A DNA stretch of 34,259 nucleotides from RFPI01 sp964470195 (GCA_964470195.1 CAYYBG010000022.1:1-34259); one strand, 5' to 3'; positions 20,863-30,708 are shown, numbered from the stretch's first letter. Made by a program: numbers and translations. Notes: generated from the letters alone by a model not told the origin.

Positions 20863-23499
20863 TTAAAGTTGATCTTTGACCCATTGTTGCACGCTTTGCA
20901 ACGCTGAATCTAACTTAGTTACATCTGTTCCACCTGCCATCGCAAGGTCTGGCTTGCCACCGCCTTTGCCGCCAACTTGAGTGGCAACGTGGTTGACTAA
21001 GTCTCCCGCACGAATCTGCTTGGTTAGATCTTGGCTTACCCCTGCTACTAATGTAATTTTTCCATCACTGACACTGGCTAACACAATGGCTGCAGGTTTA
21101 AGTTTATCTTTTAGTTTATCCATGGTTTCACGCAGGCTATTGTCGTCTGCGGCTTCCAGCAATGTGGCTAGTACCTGTACATGCTTGACGCTGACCGCTT
21201 GAGATATCAGCTCGTCACCCTGAGAGCTGGCAAGCTTGGATTTTAATTTGGCTAATTCTTTTTCTAGCGATTTTTGTTGCTCTAGTATACCGGTGATCTT
21301 GGTGCCTAGCTCATGGGCTGGTGCTTTGACACTGTCACTTAATTGTTGCAGTAGCTGTTGTTGCTGCTGAATCAGTCTAAGCGCTGCATTGCCTGTTGTA
21401 GCTTCAATACGTCGCACGCCGGCCGCAACACCAGTTTCTGAGATGATCTTAAACAAACCAATGTCACCAGTCGCCTTGACATGCGTACCGCCACACAATT
21501 CGCGCGAGTTGCCTATATCTAGCACCCTTACTTGGTCGCCATATTTTTCGCCAAACAGCATCATGGCGCCGCTTTTTTGTGCATCGTCAATGGCCATTAC
21601 ACGAGCTTGGGTCGGTTGATTGTTCAGGATTTCATGATTAACTAATTGTTCAATGCGTTGGATTTCTTGGGCACTGACTGGTGCGTTGTGGACAAAGTCA
21701 AAACGCGTTTTATCTTGATCAACCAAGGAACCTTTTTGTTGTACATGGTCGCCTAAAACCTCACGCAATGCTTTGTGCATGAGGTGGGTGGCTGAGTGAT
21801 TGCGCATGGTATCGGCACGTGTCTCGCTATTGACTCGGGCTTGTATCTCGTCACCTAACTTGATAGTACCCGTTTGCATTACACCATGATGCCCAAACAC
21901 ATCTGCTTGAATTTTTTGCGTATCTTCTACGGCAAAAATCCCTTGCTGACTTTTTAATTCACCGCTATCGCCAATTTGACCACCTGACTCGGCATAGAAT
22001 GGGGTTCTATCTAACACCACAACCCCAATGTCACCTTCGTTAAGTTGTTGCACTGGACTACCGTCTCGATACAAGGCAGTAATCTTAGATAGCGTTGATA
22101 AGGTCTCATAGCCTTGAAAATCAGTGGCCTGCCCCTGATATTCCAAATTCATCGCCATTTTGAATTTTCCAGCTGCACGCGCTTGTTGTTTTTGTTGTGC
22201 CATCGCTGCATCAAAAGCAACGCTATCAACTTTGACGTTGCGTTCACGGCAAATGTCTTGCGTCAAATCTAATGGAAAACCATAAGTATCATGTAATTTA
22301 AAAGCAGTTTCGCCATTAAATGCTACATCCTTGCCTTGGATATGCGCCAACTCAGCCTCTAAAATTTGCATCCCATTTTCTATCGTTTCAAAGAAACGTT
22401 CTTCTTCTTGTTGGAGCACCGCCATCACACGTTCTTGGGCTTGCGTTAATTCTGGGTAAGCTTCGCCCATTTCTGCTACCAAATCGGGCACGATACGGAA
22501 GAAGAAAGCAGCACGAGCACCCAACTTGTAGCCATGGCGTATGGCGCGACGAATAATGCGACGTAGCACATAACCACGACCTTCATTGCCTGGAATCACT
22601 CCATCCGCAATCAAGAAACTACAGGCGCGGATATGGTCTGCCAACACGCGCAAAGAGGGATTATCCAGTGCGGCAGTGTCAGTCTCTCTGGCAGCGGCTA
22701 CAATCAGCGTTTGAAATAAATCAATCTCATAGTTAGAGTGGACCCCTTGTAACACGGCAGCAATACGTTCCAAGCCCATGCCAGTATCAACGGAGGGTTT
22801 GGGCAGCGGATGCATTACTCCCGCTTCATCGCGGTTGTATTGCATAAATACATTGTTCCAAATTTCAATATAACGATCACCATCTTCATCGGGTGAGCCT
22901 GGTGGACCACCTGCTATATGATCGCCATGATCAAAAAATATTTCGGTACATGGACCACAAGGGCCAGTATCACCCATCATCCAGAAATTGTCTGAGGCAT
23001 ATCGCGCCCCTTTGTTGTCTCCAATACGCACAATTTTGTCATGCGGGATGCCGATGTCTTTGGTCCAAATGTCATAGGCCTCATCATCTTCAGCATACAC
23101 CGTGACCATTAAACGCTGCTTGGGCAAGCCATACACTTGAGTTAATAATTCCCATGCGTAGTGAATAGCATCACGCTTGAAATAGTCGCCAAAACTGAAG
23201 TTGCCCAGCATTTCAAAGAAAGTATGGTGGCGAGCAGTGTAGCCAACGTTTTCTAAGTCATTGTGTTTGCCGCCCGCGCGCACGCATTTTTGGCTGGTGG
23301 TAGCGCGACTGTAAGGGCGTTTATCAAAGCCTAAAAACACATCTTTAAATTGGTTCATACCAGCATTGGTAAACAGCAAGGTGGGATCACCATGAGGAAC
23401 TAATGAGCTTGAGGCAACCACTTGATGGCCTTTGTTTTGGAAGAAATCCAAAAACTGCTGACGTATCTGTTTTACTGAAATAGTTGGTTTATTTTGCAT
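20863..23499 (-). CDS. alaS: Alanyl-tRNA synthetase
   Basis: 878 residues, the usual length. Charges tRNA-Ala. Class-II catalytic core at the N terminus (LFTNAGMNQFKDVFLG, KCVRAGGKHNDLENVG, HHTFFEMLGNFSFGDYFK). The editing domain has the zinc ligands His568 and His572 (NHSATHLMH) and Cys669 and His673 (CGGTHV), so removal of mischarged serine and glycine should be intact. A helical stretch of about 700-770 leads to the C-terminal C-Ala domain (VGGKGGGKPDLAMAGG). The 130-bp region between it and recX holds no gene and presumably contains its promoter; no clear motif seen. Confidence 0.98.
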   Translation of the reverse strand: MQNKPTISVKQIRQQFLDFFQNKGHQVVASSSLVPHGDPTLLFTNAGMNQFKDVFLGFDKRPYSRATTSQKCVRAGGKHNDLENVGYTARHHTFFEMLGNFSFGDYFKRDAIHYAWELLTQVYGLPKQRLMVTVYAEDDEAYDIWTKDIGIPHDKIVRIGDNKGARYASDNFWMMGDTGPCGPCTEIFFDHGDHIAGGPPGSPDEDGDRYIEIWNNVFMQYNRDEAGVMHPLPKPSVDTGMGLERIAAVLQGVHSNYEIDLFQTLIVAAARETDTAALDNPSLRVLADHIRACSFLIADGVIPGNEGRGYVLRRIIRRAIRHGYKLGARAAFFFRIVPDLVAEMGEAYPELTQAQERVMAVLQQEEERFFETIENGMQILEAELAHIQGKDVAFNGETAFKLHDTYGFPLDLTQDICRERNVKVDSVAFDAAMAQQKQQARAAGKFKMAMNLEYQGQATDFQGYETLSTLSKITALYRDGSPVQQLNEGDIGVVVLDRTPFYAESGGQIGDSGELKSQQGIFAVEDTQKIQADVFGHHGVMQTGTIKLGDEIQARVNSETRADTMRNHSATHLMHKALREVLGDHVQQKGSLVDQDKTRFDFVHNAPVSAQEIQRIEQLVNHEILNNQPTQARVMAIDDAQKSGAMMLFGEKYGDQVRVLDIGNSRELCGGTHVKATGDIGLFKIISETGVAAGVRRIEATTGNAALRLIQQQQQLLQQLSDSVKAPAHELGTKITGILEQQKSLEKELAKLKSKLASSQGDELISQAVSVKHVQVLATLLEAADDNSLRETMDKLKDKLKPAAIVLASVSDGKITLVAGVSQDLTKQIRAGDLVNHVATQVGGKGGGKPDLAMAGGTDVTKLDSALQSVQQWVKDQL

Positions 23500-23629
23500 A
23501 AATTGCGTTTCTGTTTCTAGCGTTGTTTGGGTCGTATTGTCTGAGTCCTACAAACGCTTTCTTCAATTAAATTAAAGGCACTTCTTGTCTATCAAATGAG
23601 GCAATCTTATTCCGCTTTGCATAATGATT

Positions 23630-24157
23630 TCAATCCTCATTAGTATCCGAAATCACTTTTCTAATAATATCCAGTGAGTAACCGCGGCTTTGTAAAAATC
23701 TCGCTTGTTTTGCCCATTCATTGCGATCGCTGGGAGCCTGCTTAAATTTTTTGCGCCATACTGCTTGTGCATTTTTCAATTCAGATTGCTTGACAGCTTG
23801 CACCGCGTTACTAATCAATTCATCACTCACCCCCTTTTGCTTGAGCTCTTGGGCGATTTTCATCGTGCCAAATTTACTTTGCCTAGCATGCACTATCTGC
23901 TCGGTAAAACGCTTGTCAGAGAGCCAGTTTTTTTGCTGGAAATCGGCAATAATTTGACTAACTTCGGTTTCTGTTTCAGCACTCAGGGATAGCTCATGGT
24001 CAATCACTTGGTCTGGTGTTTGCAATTTATGCAGTTGAAGTCTTGCAAAATGCAACAATTTTTGTTGTAACTCATGGGCGCTGTATTCGCGTTTAGCCAA
24101 ATAATCCAAAGCTTTTTGACGCAGACTAGGCTGGGATGTTTTATCCTTAGTCGTCAA
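23630..24157 (-). CDS. recX: Recombination regulator RecX
   Basis: About 175 residues. Recognised by ALDYLAKREYSAHELQQKLL, DFQQKNWLSDKRFTEQIVHAR and GTMKIAQELKQKGVSDELIS, the repeated three-helix modules of RecX. RecX binds RecA filaments and limits their growth. No ATG exists: in-frame starts are TTG 24157, GTG 24169 and TTG 24181, all within or just before the end of recA, so the genes overlap by 11-35 bp and translation is probably coupled. I chose TTG 24157 because conserved sequence begins soon after it; the exact start is open. Confidence 0.88.
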   Translation of the reverse strand: MTTKDKTSQPSLRQKALDYLAKREYSAHELQQKLLHFARLQLHKLQTPDQVIDHELSLSAETETEVSQIIADFQQKNWLSDKRFTEQIVHARQSKFGTMKIAQELKQKGVSDELISNAVQAVKQSELKNAQAVWRKKFKQAPSDRNEWAKQARFLQSRGYSLDIIRKVISDTNED

Positions 24158-25184
24158 TATCGTCCGCACCAGTGCTTGCAACTACCACATCCATATTACC
24201 TTTGGCGCTATCGCGAATTTTATTGTCAATCTCATTTGCAATCGCTGGGTTTTCACGCAGATATTCACGCGCATTATCCTTGCCTTGACCAATTTTTTCG
24301 CCGTTATAGCTATACCATGCACCTGACTTTTCAACGATTTTTAGATTTGCACCCAGTTCAAGAATTTCTCCTTCACGAGAAATCCCCTCACCATACAGAA
24401 TATCAAATTCGGCTTGTTTGAATGGTGGCGCTACTTTGTTTTTGACAATCTTAACGCGAGTTTCAGAACCAACCACTTCATCTCCCTTTTTAATCGATCC
24501 AGTACGACGGATATCTAAACGAACCGAAGAGTAGAATTTGAGGGCGTTACCACCTGTAGTTGTTTCTGGGTTACCAAACATGACACCAATCTTCATTCGT
24601 ATTTGGTTAATAAAAATCACCATGGTGTTCGTGCGTTTGATATTGCCTGTCAGTTTACGTAAAGCTTGACTCATTAAGCGAGCTTGGAGACCCATGTGCG
24701 AGTCACCCATCTCGCCCTCGATTTCTGCTTTGGGCACCAAGGCAGCCACTGAGTCAATTACCACAATATCCACAGAACCAGAGCGTACCAACATATCGGC
24801 AATTTCAAGTGCTTGTTCGCCTGTATCAGGTTGTGAGATGAGTAAGTCAGCAATGTTCACACCAAGCTTTTGTGCATATTGAGGATCGAGTGCGTGTTCA
24901 GCATCAATAAATGCGGCAGTGCCTCCCATTTTTTGCATCTGGGCGATGACGGATAGAGTAAGGGTGGTTTTGCCTGAGGACTCGGGTCCATAAATTTCGA
25001 TAATGCGCCCACGTGGCAAACCGCCTATTCCTAGGGCTAAATCTAGACCTAAAGAACCAGTCGATACTGCTTGGATATCCTCAGCAACTTCATTGTCACC
25101 TAGGCGCATGATTGAGCCTTTACCAAATTGTTTTTCAATTTGCGATAGGGCAGCTGCTAGGGCTTTGCTTTTGTTCTCATCCAT
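24147..25184 (-). CDS. recA: Recombinase RecA
   Basis: 345 residues with ribosome site GAGGAA before the ATG. Walker A GPESSGKT (66-73), Walker B VDIVVIDSVAALVP, the FINQIRMKIGVMFGNPETTTGG L1/L2 region and the acidic C-terminal end (GADDIDD) are all present. Forms filaments on single-stranded DNA, does strand exchange and triggers LexA self-cleavage. The 163-bp region upstream presumably carries the promoter. I saw no convincing SOS box there, only a 9-bp inverted repeat 64 bp apart (25231-25239 and 25303-25311) and an AT-rich dyad (25259-25274). Confidence 0.98.
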   Translation of the reverse strand: MDENKSKALAAALSQIEKQFGKGSIMRLGDNEVAEDIQAVSTGSLGLDLALGIGGLPRGRIIEIYGPESSGKTTLTLSVIAQMQKMGGTAAFIDAEHALDPQYAQKLGVNIADLLISQPDTGEQALEIADMLVRSGSVDIVVIDSVAALVPKAEIEGEMGDSHMGLQARLMSQALRKLTGNIKRTNTMVIFINQIRMKIGVMFGNPETTTGGNALKFYSSVRLDIRRTGSIKKGDEVVGSETRVKIVKNKVAPPFKQAEFDILYGEGISREGEILELGANLKIVEKSGAWYSYNGEKIGQGKDNAREYLRENPAIANEIDNKIRDSAKGNMDVVVASTGADDIDD

Positions 25185-25347
25185 GGAGAATTCCTCAATA
25201 AATTTTTTAATATGACTTCATTCTTAAAGCGCGCCTTGTATCAGGAATTGATTTGTCACAATTTTGCTAAATTGGATAATTTTTTGCTGGTTTTTTGGGG
25301 CCACAAGGCGCATACAATCAAGCTTTTGATTATCCCACAAAAGCCAT

Positions 25348-25836
25348 TTAATAGGTAGCTAGCAGTTGCAGAATTCCTTGAAAAAGTACTCTTATAGATT
25401 GCTCTCGAACTAGTTGTCTGCTTCCGGAAAATTGGTGCGTGCGACTGACGCGATTGCCTAGGGTATCGACCCAAGCAAAACAGACAGTGCCAACTGGTTT
25501 TTCAGCACTGCCTCCACTGGGGCCAGCAATTCCTGTAACGCTGGCAGCAATTTGACAGCGGCCTTGCGCTAGCACTCCCTGCGCCATGGCGATGGCCACC
25601 TGTTCGCTTACCGCTCCAAACTCAGCGAGTTGTTTGGCGGGTACCGCAAGTAAATCTTGTTTAGACTGATTGCTATAACTAACAATACTGCCGTCAAACC
25701 AGGCTGAGCATCCTGCTAAATCGGTGATTGTAGCTGCAGCCAATCCGCCTGTGCAGGATTCAGCTAGTCCCAGTTGCCAAGTTTGGCAAACTAATTTTTT
25801 TCCGATTTGTTCAGCAAGCTGATGTAAACCGTTCAT
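25348..25836 (-). CDS. pncC: Nicotinamide-nucleotide amidase (CinA C-terminal domain)
   Basis: 162 residues, a stand-alone CinA-C domain without the N-terminal MoCF-like part. Motifs: LGLAESCTGGLAAATIT near residue 25 with the catalytic serine, GAVSEQVAIAMAQGVL, and SVTGIAGPSGGSAEKPVGTV. It deamidates nicotinamide mononucleotide in the pyridine-nucleotide salvage cycle. Located 15 bp after pgpA and before recA, the common arrangement in proteobacteria. Confidence 0.95.
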   Translation of the reverse strand: MNGLHQLAEQIGKKLVCQTWQLGLAESCTGGLAAATITDLAGCSAWFDGSIVSYSNQSKQDLLAVPAKQLAEFGAVSEQVAIAMAQGVLAQGRCQIAASVTGIAGPSGGSAEKPVGTVCFAWVDTLGNRVSRTHQFSGSRQLVREQSIRVLFQGILQLLATY

Positions 25837-25851
25837 GGCATTCTCAATCGA

Positions 25852-26358
25852 CTAAAAAGAGAGCTTAGCTTGATGTGCCAAGCCTAACACTAGAAGGCTG
25901 TAAATAGCGGCTAATAAATCGTCCAGCATAACGCCAAAGCCTCCACCGACACGCTTTTCAATCTGGCGGATAGGAAAGGGTTTGACAATATCAAACAACC
26001 TAAATATCACAAACGCCAACAACCATGCGTATTCATCACGATGGGTAAAACTGAGTATCAGCATGATAGCGACGATTTCGTCCCAAACAATGCTAGCGTG
26101 ATCTTCTACACCTAGTGCTTTGCCCGTTTTGCTGCAAATAAAAATACCTAGTAAAAACAGTAGGCTAATAATCAACCATTGAATAGCTAATGATAATGAA
26201 GCAATGGGCAAGTACAGCAAAACTCCCAGCACACTGCCAAAAGTCCCTGGCGCCCATTTAATCAGTCCGCTACCAAATCCCAAAGCCAACAGATGCCAAG
26301 GGCTTTGCCACATAAACGCTTGCGTGGGAGGTTGCTGTTTAGTCTTGGAAGTGGTCAT
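25852..26358 (-). CDS. pgpA: Phosphatidylglycerophosphatase A
   Basis: 168 residues, mostly membrane helices. Family signature: LALGFGSGLIKWAPGTFGS at about 25-45, then VWDEIVAIMLIL and FVIFRLFDIVKPFPIRQIEKRVGGGFGVMLDDLLAAIYS near the end, with the acidic residues thought to bind Mg2+. It dephosphorylates phosphatidylglycerol phosphate to phosphatidylglycerol in the inner membrane. The start overlaps thiL by 20 bp, indicating coupling. Confidence 0.95.
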   Translation of the reverse strand: MTTSKTKQQPPTQAFMWQSPWHLLALGFGSGLIKWAPGTFGSVLGVLLYLPIASLSLAIQWLIISLLFLLGIFICSKTGKALGVEDHASIVWDEIVAIMLILSFTHRDEYAWLLAFVIFRLFDIVKPFPIRQIEKRVGGGFGVMLDDLLAAIYSLLVLGLAHQAKLSF

Positions 26359-27271
26359 AACCTTTGCCTTGTAATTGAATGGCTTGATTTTGCTGGTTGT
26401 AAATAATCATCCCTGGGGTGGCACATGTTTGCCCGATACAACTCAGCGGCAAGCCAAGTTGCTGGCCAATCGTGATGATTTTTTCGTGCGCTGAGACGGG
26501 GGCGGTAAAGCATAATTCGTAATCATCGCCACCTGACAATACTTTGCTGTAGATTTCCTGCTCGCTGGCGCTGAGTTGATGGGCAATTGTCGCCCATTGG
26601 ATTTCGGCCCCCAGCGAGGAGGCTTGTAAAATATGCCCCAAATCTGCCGCTAGTCCATCTGAAATATCGATGGCGCTGTGAGCAATATCTCTCAGCGCTA
26701 TCCCAAGTGCCATCCTTGGCTGTGGCCGATTGAGAGCAGCTATCCATGCTGGCGGACATGGTTGAGAGGCTTGCAGAGCGCTTAACGCTTGTGCCGCATG
26801 ACCCAAGTAGCCGGAATGCCAAATTTCATCCCCCAGTTGAGCGCCATTGCGTTTCAGCGCCTTGCCACGAGGGATGATTCCCATGATTTGGATACTGATA
26901 TTGAGTGGTCCGCGTGTGGTATCTCCACCGATTATACTCACGCCATAGCGTTGTGCGCATTCAAACAGCCCCGTGCTGAATTGTGCTAACCATTTTTCCT
27001 GATATTCAGGTAGCGAAATCGATAGTGTCGCCCACTTCGCCTCGGCTCCCATTGCGGCCATATCTGAAATATTGACAGCCATTGATTTCCAGCCAATATC
27101 ACTGGGGGCAGCGTCAGCAAAAAAATGTGTGCCACTTACCAGCATGTCGCTTGAAACAGCTAATTGATATCCATCCGCGACGCTGATCAACGCCGCATCG
27201 TCGCCAATGCCGAGATCAATATCCTGACATGGACGATGAAAAAATTTTTCGATGATGGAGAATTCAGACAT
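26339..27271 (-). CDS. thiL: Thiamine-monophosphate kinase
   Basis: 310 residues. Converts thiamine phosphate to thiamine diphosphate, the last step of vitamin B1 cofactor synthesis. AIR-synthase-like fold: IGDDAALISV (22-31), the SSDMLVSGTHFF segment, NISDMAAMGAEAKWATLSISLP, then IIGGDTTRGPLNIS, HSAIDISDGLAADLGHI and SGGDDYELCFTAP. It lies 12 bp after mogA and overlaps pgpA, so mogA-thiL-pgpA-pncC form one operon. Confidence 0.96.
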   Translation of the reverse strand: MSEFSIIEKFFHRPCQDIDLGIGDDAALISVADGYQLAVSSDMLVSGTHFFADAAPSDIGWKSMAVNISDMAAMGAEAKWATLSISLPEYQEKWLAQFSTGLFECAQRYGVSIIGGDTTRGPLNISIQIMGIIPRGKALKRNGAQLGDEIWHSGYLGHAAQALSALQASQPCPPAWIAALNRPQPRMALGIALRDIAHSAIDISDGLAADLGHILQASSLGAEIQWATIAHQLSASEQEIYSKVLSGGDDYELCFTAPVSAHEKIITIGQQLGLPLSCIGQTCATPGMIIYNQQNQAIQLQGKGYDHFQD

Positions 27272-27283
27272 GGCGTGGCCGTG

Positions 27284-27865
27284 TTATTTTTTTACTGGTC
27301 TAAAGGCGGGTACCACCTCGGTATGAGTCTCAAGGTAGGGCGCGCCAATTAAATCAAGCGCATAGGGAATGGCAGCAAAAATACCATGTACGATGACTTT
27401 ACCCGATGCATCGCGCAGCCCTTCTAAAGTCTGCGCAATGGCCTTGGGTTGTCCAGGCAGATTGACGATTAAGGACTGTTTACGAACCACTGCAACTTGA
27501 CGAGATAAAATTGCGGTCGGGACAAATTGCAGACTGATTTGTCGCATTTGCTCGCCAAACCCAGGTAGTTCTTTATCTGCAACGGCTAGAGTGGCTTCTG
27601 GAGTAACATCTCGCAATGCTGGACCGGTTCCCCCTGTGGTTAGAATCAAGTGACAAGCTTGTTCTTCTACCAAGCTGATGAGTGTTTGTTGGATTAGACT
27701 TTGCTCGTCAGCAATCAGACGCGTTTCTGCTTGCCATGGTGTTTTGATGGCGCGCTCTAGCCATTGCTGAAGATTCGGGATGCCTTGGTCTTGATAGATG
27801 CCCTGAGAAGCGCGGTCGCTTATAGAGACTAAGCCTATGCGAAATTTTTTATGTAAATCATTCAT
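27284..27865 (-). CDS. mogA: Molybdopterin adenylyltransferase
   Basis: 193 residues. MoaB/Mog fold with RIGLVSISDRASQGIYQDQG, the nucleotide-binding LILTTGGTGPALRDVTPEAT, LPGFGEQMR, and the later LIVNLPGQPKAI. It adenylates molybdopterin before molybdenum insertion. First gene of the operon running to pncC. The length and the DVTPEAT motif favour Mog over MoaB. Divergent from the PDZ-protein gene across 82 bp. Confidence 0.92.
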   Translation of the reverse strand: MNDLHKKFRIGLVSISDRASQGIYQDQGIPNLQQWLERAIKTPWQAETRLIADEQSLIQQTLISLVEEQACHLILTTGGTGPALRDVTPEATLAVADKELPGFGEQMRQISLQFVPTAILSRQVAVVRKQSLIVNLPGQPKAIAQTLEGLRDASGKVIVHGIFAAIPYALDLIGAPYLETHTEVVPAFRPVKK

Positions 27866-27947
27866 GATGTTGGTGAATTATTTCCACTGAGTAATAGTCA
27901 GAGTTTCGTAACCTAATTTTCGTCTTCATTTTATTTGAAAGAATCTT

Positions 27948-28664
27948 ATGCATTATATTGCAATGTTAATCACTATTTTTATTTACCTGATGCCCATCAC
28001 TGCTCAGGCAGAAAATACTTCGAATAGTGAAAATTATTTTGTCACCACCTATATCGAGAGCAAGCCTAGCAATGCACGACGCTTGAAAACGGCCGCTGAA
28101 CCGCAATTATTTTCTGGAATCGATAAAAAAACTGATTATCAGCGCATGAACGAGAAGGGTTATGAGTTAATTGGATATTCTAGTTTCACTGCGGGAGATT
28201 TAGCCCCTGAGTTAGCTTTGCCGCAAGCCAAAGCAGTTGGGGCAGAAATGGTTCTGCTTTACTCAGAGAAAACTGGTAATCGCAAAGGCGGTGTGCAACA
28301 GCTCAAAGAGGCTAAGGCGAGGGGTGAGCAATTACGTGCTGAAGATATTAAAGACAAGCCTATGGGCTACAACTACTTTGCTACTTACTGGGCGAAAATT
28401 TTACCGCCTGTACTAGGGGTGCATGTGTTAGTACCTAAACAAACTGATAAGCCCGATGGCTTAATCGTTCTGGTGGTGATGGATGGGTCTCCAGCGCAGC
28501 AAGCAGGGATTAACAAAGAAGATATTTTGACCAAAATTGGGGATACCGAAGTCAATACAATTGAGCAACTGAATCAAGCCATGACGCAGTATAGCGGTCA
28601 GACTGTGACGATAGAATATAAACGTGAGCGACAGTTTATGAGCACCACCGCAAAGTTGAATTAA
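27948..28664 (+). CDS. Secreted PDZ-domain protein of unknown function
   Basis: 238 residues. Signal peptide to about residue 21 (ending AQA). The N-terminal domain (about 60-165) contains YQRMNEKGYELIGYSSFTAG, QAKAVGAEMVLLYSEKTGN and a further strand region. A C-terminal PDZ domain (about 170-235) has VLVVMDGSPAQQAGINKEDIL, KIGDTEVNTIEQL and MTQYSGQTVTIEYKR. There is no protease domain, so the PDZ part would bind C-terminal peptides or a partner. It may be an envelope protein. Its stop touches the stop of the convergent darP gene. Confidence 0.83.
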   Translation: MHYIAMLITIFIYLMPITAQAENTSNSENYFVTTYIESKPSNARRLKTAAEPQLFSGIDKKTDYQRMNEKGYELIGYSSFTAGDLAPELALPQAKAVGAEMVLLYSEKTGNRKGGVQQLKEAKARGEQLRAEDIKDKPMGYNYFATYWAKILPPVLGVHVLVPKQTDKPDGLIVLVVMDGSPAQQAGINKEDILTKIGDTEVNTIEQLNQAMTQYSGQTVTIEYKRERQFMSTTAKLN

Positions 28665-29156
28665 CTATTCGCTACAGATATCGCGTAACAACTTAAAGAT
28701 AAGTCGACTGCTTTTAGGCGCTTTGTTTTGTTGCCCTTCTTTGCGTGCGTTTCTGATCAGTGTGCGCAGTTGCTGGATGTCGACTTGAGGATATTGTTGG
28801 ATAAATGTTGCCAAGGCTTGATCATCGGCGATTAATTGTTCTCGACGTTTTTCTAAGGCATGAAAAAAAGCATTTTCTGCTTGGTTTTTTCCATCCCATT
28901 TTTCAAACTGTTCAATGATGGGTTGTGGGTCGATTTCACGCATCAGCGTGCCAATATATTGTCGATGTCTTCTCAGCGCGCCGTTGGCATGGATTTTTCT
29001 TGCCTCTTGAATCGCTTGAGTCAATAACTCTGGCAAGTCCAGCATAGCCAGTTTACTGTCTGGCAAATCAAGTAAACGAACCCCTAGGGCTTGAAGTGCA
29101 TCGGCTGAGGCCTTGAGTTTGGTTTTGCTGATGGCGTCTGGCGGTGAATCTGTCAT
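28665..29156 (-). CDS. darP: Ribosome biogenesis factor DarP (YjgA, DUF615)
   Basis: 163 residues, helical. Signatures: SKTKLKASADALQALGVRLL, LPELLTQAIQEARKIHANGALRRHRQYIGTLMR and LRTLIRNARKEGQQNKAPK. In E. coli it associates with the 50S subunit and helps late assembly. It lies divergent from pmbA, as in many proteobacteria. Confidence 0.94.
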   Translation of the reverse strand: MTDSPPDAISKTKLKASADALQALGVRLLDLPDSKLAMLDLPELLTQAIQEARKIHANGALRRHRQYIGTLMREIDPQPIIEQFEKWDGKNQAENAFFHALEKRREQLIADDQALATFIQQYPQVDIQQLRTLIRNARKEGQQNKAPKSSRLIFKLLRDICSE

Positions 29157-29295
29157 GATGGTCTGTAATGGTTGGCTTAATTGATGAAGTTAGCTAAGCA
29201 CGGCGTATTAGCGTCTTGATAGTGCGGTATCATATCAGCTTTTGCTACCCGTCTGTTTAATGGCGGGCGAACACTTTTTATCACATTAGGATTTT

Positions 29296-30636
29296 ATGAG
29301 CATAGAAGGATTTAATTTCTCATTAGAACAACTCAAGCAAATGAACGAAACTGTGATTCGTATGGCGCATTTGCAGGGCGCAAGTGCTGTTGAATCTGAG
29401 GTGAGTGTTGGTTTTGGTCAGGATATTTCAGTACGCTTGGATGAAGTAGAAACTATCGAGTACACCCAAGACAAAGGGGTCAATGTAACGGTATATTTTG
29501 CTCAACAAAAAGGCACCGCTAGCTCTTCCGACTTAAGCACTCAGGCTTTACAAGACACTGTCGAGGCAGCTTGCAATATTGCGCGCTATACAGCGAGTGA
29601 TGAGTTCTGCGGATTAGCAGCTGCGCAAAGCTTAGCTTCACAACCTTTAGATTTGGCACTGCATCATGCCTGGCAATTAAGCGTCGAGCAAGCGATTATG
29701 CTGGCGCGTGAATGTGAGGCAGCAGCTTTTCAAGTGGATAAGCGTATTACTAACTCTGAAGGAGCTGCCGTTTCTACCCATCAAAGTATTTTTGCCTATG
29801 CCAATAGTCTTGGTTTTAATGAGGGATATGCCAGCTCAAGACATAGTTTGTCATGTTCAGTGATTGCAGAGCAAGGTAAACAAATGCAAAGGGATTACTG
29901 GTACAGTACCGCACGAGATGCCAATGCATTGCTCAGTCCGCAACAAGTTGGTCGGCTTGCAGGTGAGCGCACAATAAGAAGATTGAATGGCAGAAGTATC
30001 AAGACTCAGCAGGTGCCAGTGATTTTTGAGGCGCCGGTTGCGGCAAGCTTGATTTCACATTTGGTATCAGCCATTTCTGGAGGCAATCTGTACCGAGATA
30101 GTTCCTTCTTAAAAGATACTTTGCATCAATCTATTATGTCTAGTTGTGTCACTATTCAAGAAGACCCCCATATTCTTGGGGGCCTTGCCAGTAGCCCATT
30201 TGATTATGAAGGGGTAGCGACACAGCCACGTACTCTGGTGGATCAGGGGGTGTTGCAAGGTTATATGCTGTCTAGTTATTCAGCGCGTAAATTGGGTATG
30301 CAAAGTACAGGGAATGCCGGTGGTAATCATAACCTGATTGTGCAGTCGCAAAATTATGACTTTGCAGGATTGCTTAAGTTGATGGGGACTGGATTGCTGG
30401 TGACCGAGCTATTGGGGCAGGGTGTTAATATAGTCACTGGCGACTATTCAAGAGGTGCGGCGGGATTTTGGGTGGAGAATGGCAAGATTGCTTATGCAGT
30501 AGAGGAAATTACCATTGCTGGCAATCTCGCCGATATGTTCAAACAAATTGTCGCAATCGCCAATGACAAACTCATTTCTGGTTCTAAGCAAATAGGTTCG
30601 GTATTGATTGAACAAATGACCGTAGCTGGACAGTAG
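29296..30636 (+). CDS. pmbA: Metalloprotease subunit PmbA (TldE)
   Basis: 446 residues. TldD/PmbA family: SVRLDEVETIEYTQDKGVNV, VIFEAPVAASLISHLVSAIS, ILGGLASSPFDYEGVATQ, YMLSSYSARKLGMQSTGNAGG and GDYSRGAAGFWVENGKIAYAV. As expected for PmbA it lacks the HExxxH zinc motif of TldD. PmbA and TldD together form a zinc-dependent peptidase that trims unfolded peptides. The tldD gene is not in this window. Terminator follows at 30664. Confidence 0.95.
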   Translation: MSIEGFNFSLEQLKQMNETVIRMAHLQGASAVESEVSVGFGQDISVRLDEVETIEYTQDKGVNVTVYFAQQKGTASSSDLSTQALQDTVEAACNIARYTASDEFCGLAAAQSLASQPLDLALHHAWQLSVEQAIMLARECEAAAFQVDKRITNSEGAAVSTHQSIFAYANSLGFNEGYASSRHSLSCSVIAEQGKQMQRDYWYSTARDANALLSPQQVGRLAGERTIRRLNGRSIKTQQVPVIFEAPVAASLISHLVSAISGGNLYRDSSFLKDTLHQSIMSSCVTIQEDPHILGGLASSPFDYEGVATQPRTLVDQGVLQGYMLSSYSARKLGMQSTGNAGGNHNLIVQSQNYDFAGLLKLMGTGLLVTELLGQGVNIVTGDYSRGAAGFWVENGKIAYAVEEITIAGNLADMFKQIVAIANDKLISGSKQIGSVLIEQMTVAGQ

Positions 30637-30663
30637 CCGCTGAATAGGCTGTCAACTGACCAT

Positions 30664-30689
30664 AAAAAAAGGGGTGATTATCACCCCTT
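30664..30689 (-). terminator. Bidirectional terminator between pmbA and mlaA
   Basis: GGGGTGA (30671-30677) pairs with TCACCCC (30681-30687). A seven-A tract on the plus strand gives a strong T tract in the mlaA (minus) direction; in the pmbA direction only a weak T stretch follows. Confidence 0.88.
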
Positions 30690-30708
30690 GTTTATTTCAT
30701 CACCATGA

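Noticed and set aside
25231..25311. 9-bp inverted repeat (GCGCCTTGT / ACAAGGCGC) 64 bp apart upstream of recA
   Set aside because: Loop too long for a terminator, unlike any SOS box, and within chance expectation; noted in the recA entry only.
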